8,191 nt of DNA from Kiritimatiellia bacterium (GTDB taxonomy: Bacteria > Verrucomicrobiota > Kiritimatiellia > RFP12 > UBA1067). How positions within the stretch are numbered: position 1 is the stretch's first letter; each line of letters begins with the position of its first letter. Shown in pieces: positions 6,369 to 8,191 of the stretch. The stretch is from NCBI GenBank assembly GCA_028701555.1, contig JAQVQN010000090.1, positions 1 to 8,191 of the forward strand, in the 5' to 3' direction. A program made the position numbers and the translations under genes. Below the pieces are notes generated by a model, which was not told the DNA's origin, searched no databases, and saw only the letters and a program-made list of their open reading frames with translations.

Positions 6369-7595
6369 TCATTCGTAACGCAGGCAGTCGATGGGATTCA
6401 GGCGCGATGCACGTAAAGCCGGATAGAAGCCGAAGAAAACGCCAATCGCGGCACTGAATGCAAAGGCCACCAGCACGGAAGACTCTGTGACTAGGATTGG
6501 CCACTGCTGCAGCCTGCCGACTGTGTTCGCCCCGTAAATTCCGAGACTCACCCCCAAGATTCCGCCCACTGTCGACAGCGCGACAGCCTCGATAATGAAC
6601 TGCATCATGATGTTGCCGGGCGTCGCCCCTATCGCCATGCGCAAGCCTATCTCGCGTGTGCGCTCGGTCACCGACACCAGCATGATGTTCATGATCCCGA
6701 TGCCGCCGACCAGCAGCGAGATCGAAGCCACAGTCGTCAACAAGATGGTCATCAGCCTAGTCACGCTGCCGATCGTGTTGGTGATCTCGGTCATGTCGAT
6801 CATGTTGAAATCATCGTCCATGTGCGGCATCAGTTTGTGGCGCTGCCGCAACAAAGAACTGACTTCGGCCTTGGCAACCTCCATGTCTTCGAGCGTGTGC
6901 AGGCTCACGAAAAGCATCTGCACATTGTTGAAGATCGAGTTCTGCAGCACACGTTTTACGGTTGTGTAGGGAGTCATGATCACATCGTCCTGATCCTGTC
7001 CCATCGAGTTGCTGCCCTTGCGCGCCATCACCCCCAGCACGCGGAAAGGCATGTTACGGATGCGGATGCTCTGGCCCATCGGGCTGCCGTCCGGGAAAAG
7101 GTTGTCGACCACACTCTGCCCGACCACACAAACCCGCGCCCCCGCCCGCTGGTCGGCGGCGGTGAAGAACCCCCCCTCCGCCACATCCCATCCGCGCACA
7201 TTCGGATAATCGGTCGAAACACCCTGTATCTGTGTGAACCAGTTATTCTGCTGATAGATAATCTGCGACCCCGTGCGCACCATCGGCGAGACCGCGTTGA
7301 TCAGATGCGGCAGGTCGCGCGCGATGGCCTCGCCGTCTTCCGCCGTAAGCGTCTGGCTGGCGCCCGAACCCGCATGTACGCCGCCCTGCGTGCGGCTGCC
7401 GGGAAAGACCATAATCAGATTGTTGCCGATGCCGCTGATCTCGTTCATCATCATCGTGGTCGCGCCCTGGCCGATCGAAACCACCGCGATCACCGCCGCG
7501 ATGCCCACGATGATCCCCAGCGCGGTCAGCAGCGACCGCGTCTTGTTGCGGGCTATGGCTCGCAACGCGACTTTGATAGTGACAAAAAAATTCAC
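6369..7595 (-). CDS. MacB/FtsX-type ABC transporter permease
   Basis: This 408-residue inner-membrane protein has the MacB layout: transmembrane helix 1 at about 22-44, a large periplasmic domain (about 48-280), then three helices at about 283-305, 335-357 and 372-392. The signature GIGIMNIMLVSVTERTREIGL (298-318) followed by RMAIGA, and the ending NPIDCLRYE (400-408), identify MacB-type permeases, which use cytoplasmic ATP hydrolysis to drive extrusion or lipoprotein/peptide transport by mechanotransmission. Unlike E. coli MacB, no ATPase domain is fused at the N-terminus, so a separate ATPase is needed; none is in the window. The frame is open to an ATG at 7682, but that would overlap the upstream gene and add 29 Cys/Arg-rich residues. 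The GTG at 7595, 11 bp after the antitoxin-like stop and just before the family's usual N-terminus, is the better start although its Shine-Dalgarno is weak. Its 3' end faces the kinase gene with 13 bp between. Confidence 0.9.
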   Translation of the reverse strand: MNFFVTIKVALRAIARNKTRSLLTALGIIVGIAAVIAVVSIGQGATTMMMNEISGIGNNLIMVFPGSRTQGGVHAGSGASQTLTAEDGEAIARDLPHLINAVSPMVRTGSQIIYQQNNWFTQIQGVSTDYPNVRGWDVAEGGFFTAADQRAGARVCVVGQSVVDNLFPDGSPMGQSIRIRNMPFRVLGVMARKGSNSMGQDQDDVIMTPYTTVKRVLQNSIFNNVQMLFVSLHTLEDMEVAKAEVSSLLRQRHKLMPHMDDDFNMIDMTEITNTIGSVTRLMTILLTTVASISLLVGGIGIMNIMLVSVTERTREIGLRMAIGATPGNIMMQFIIEAVALSTVGGILGVSLGIYGANTVGRLQQWPILVTESSVLVAFAFSAAIGVFFGFYPALRASRLNPIDCLRYE

Positions 7596-7606
7596 AAACT
7601 TAAAGA

Positions 7607-7831
7607 TTACTTCGCGCTGCGATAGTCGGGCTCGTTTGCACCATACGCATTGGCCAACGCAGCAAGCGATGACTCCTGCCATTGGCGGTACTCATCCTTT
7701 TCCGATTCCGTCTTCAAAAACGCCAAATTCACCACGTGCCCTTTCCCGAGAGGTAACGGGCTTGAGAGCTTGACGTGAGTCGGATCGACCACAGTGGCCT
7801 TCAATGGCTGCTGGTAGGTGTCAAGTTGCAT
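7607..7831 (-). CDS. Small antitoxin-like protein, probably an orphan type II antitoxin
   Basis: This 74-residue protein has an N-terminal half with the pattern KATVVDPTHVKLSSPLPLGK (residues 10-29), like the short beta/swapped-hairpin DNA-binding parts of small antitoxins, and an acidic C-terminal tail WQESSLAALANAYG (52-65) followed by ANEPDYRSAK. A Trp-Ser-Leu-x-x-L-x-x-AYG-x-x-EPDY tail is common in antitoxins encoded just upstream of VapC, MazF or RelE toxins, where it contacts the toxin. The ATG at 7831 has AGGGAG six bases upstream; an ATG at 7837 abuts the Shine-Dalgarno and is rejected. No toxin follows it: the next gene, 11 bp on, is an ABC permease. A PIN toxin lies on its other side, in the reverse of the usual order. 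The family is inferred from motif memory; DNA binding and toxin pairing are unproven. Confidence 0.65.
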   Translation of the reverse strand: MQLDTYQQPLKATVVDPTHVKLSSPLPLGKGHVVNLAFLKTESEKDEYRQWQESSLAALANAYGANEPDYRSAK

Positions 7832-7866
7832 ACACATCTCCCTCTGTCGAATAGAATTCGCTGGTG

Positions 7867-7914
7867 AACTGGTAATTGGTTGTTATCATACACCAGTTGG
7901 GAGGTATGTGGAAA
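7867..7914 (-). promoter_or_regulatory. Promoter overlapped by an inverted repeat, upstream of the antitoxin-like gene
   Basis: Reading the minus strand, TTTCCA (7914-7909) and TATGAT (7890-7885) are separated by 18 bases and match sigma70 hexamers at four and five of six positions. Transcription would begin near 7878, about 47 bases before the antitoxin-like ATG at 7831. A perfect 7-bp inverted repeat, AACTGGT (7867-7873) with ACCAGTT (7892-7898), brackets the -10 box, one arm just upstream and the other near the start site. This is where an autoregulatory antitoxin operator would be expected. Confidence 0.45.
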
Positions 7915-7970
7915 GAACGGAGCGAAGGTCTACCAAATGCTTCTCTGTAAAACGGAAACGAGCCGGGGTG

Positions 7971-8191
7971 TCATGCGAACAGGTTTACGACGCGGATGCC
8001 GCCGTAATTCTGGCCGGCATTGAAGTCTTCGCTGAGCAGCACCTTGACACCAGCGCGGCGGGCGGCCGCCAGAATCAGACCGTCCCAATGCGACAACTGC
8101 CACCGCTCAGCCTCCTCCATGCCAGAGCGGAACAGAGCGACATCCGTCTCCACGACCCGCCAATGCGTGTGGGGGGATACGATTTTACACG
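7971..8191 (-). CDS. C-terminal part of a PIN-domain (VapC-like) toxin, cut by window edge
   Basis: The minus-strand frame is open from the window edge to the TGA at 7973-7971, giving 72 visible residues; the gene starts beyond 8191. The visible part carries the second half of the PIN ribonuclease fold: an alpha-helix, then QLSHWDGLILAAARRAG with the conserved Asp, and VLLSEDFNAGQNYGGIRVVN with the last acidic residue (SED), the classic end of VapC-type toxins. These are Mg-dependent ribonucleases that cleave tRNA or other RNA and are held in check by an antitoxin encoded just upstream. The GTG at 8153 is internal, not a start, because the homologous pattern continues upstream of it (the codons before it read THWRV). 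Its own antitoxin should lie outside the window. A 139-bp gap separates it from the antitoxin-like gene downstream. Confidence 0.82.
   Translation of the reverse strand, partial: CKIVSPHTHWRVVETDVALFRSGMEEAERWQLSHWDGLILAAARRAGVKVLLSEDFNAGQNYGGIRVVNLFA

Noticed and set aside
6822..7625. A 267-codon open frame on the plus strand opposite the ABC permease
   Set aside because: The composition is dominated by Arg, His and Asp with no recognisable motif; the minus strand holds a well-matched MacB-type permease over the same bases.
7596..7682. Start of the ABC permease at the ATG at 7682
   Set aside because: It would overlap the antitoxin-like gene by about 76 bases and add non-homologous Cys-rich residues. 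The GTG at 7595 matches the usual N-terminus.
1..8191. CRISPR arrays, tRNA or rRNA genes, insertion sequences, integrase or att sites
   Set aside because: None was seen by eye: no regularly spaced repeats, no cloverleaf-like sequence, and no transposase motifs in any frame.

Overview
The window looks like a moderately GC-rich chromosome segment from a heterotrophic, glycan-degrading bacterium. Secreted GH78 and GH29 glycosidases, a KDG-kinase-type sugar kinase, a small SemiSWEET-like membrane protein and type II toxin-antitoxin pieces together suggest a Gram-negative from the Planctomycetota-Verrucomicrobiota-Lentisphaerota/Kiritimatiellota group. That placement is inference only; no rRNA or other marker gene is present.

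Left block, minus strand (about 1-3220): in transcription order, a secreted GH78 alpha-L-rhamnosidase-like enzyme, a 97-residue three-helix membrane protein, a PIG-L/LmbE-type zinc deacetylase, and the first 26 codons of a probable MFS transporter cut by the window edge. Spacings of 58, 141 and 50 bp and matching orientation suggest one transcription unit: a glycosidase that releases deoxysugars, a deacetylase, and import.

Middle block, plus strand (3486-6355), divergent from the first across a 265-bp AT-richer intergenic region: a 73-residue stand-alone NifU C-terminal (Fe-S scaffold) domain, a secreted GH29 alpha-L-fucosidase, and a PfkB-family kinase of the 2-keto-3-deoxygluconate kinase type that starts with GTG. 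Gaps are 44 and 39 bp. A fairly good sigma70-type promoter lies just before the NifU-like gene. The two blocks together read as a deoxyhexose (L-fucose/L-rhamnose) glycan utilisation locus: fucosidase and rhamnosidase outside the cytoplasm, transport, then a ketodeoxy-sugar kinase that could serve a non-phosphorylative deoxysugar pathway.

Right block, minus strand (6369-8191): the 3' end of a PIN-domain VapC-like toxin running off the window, a 139-bp gap with a promoter overlapped by an inverted repeat, a 74-residue antitoxin-like protein, and 11 bp later a MacB/FtsX-type ABC permease with no ATPase gene next to it. This block meets the kinase gene tail to tail with only 13 bp between stop codons. 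The toxin-antitoxin pieces sit where a permease-only MacB-type gene normally has its ATPase and adaptor partners, which is the most irregular piece of organisation here.
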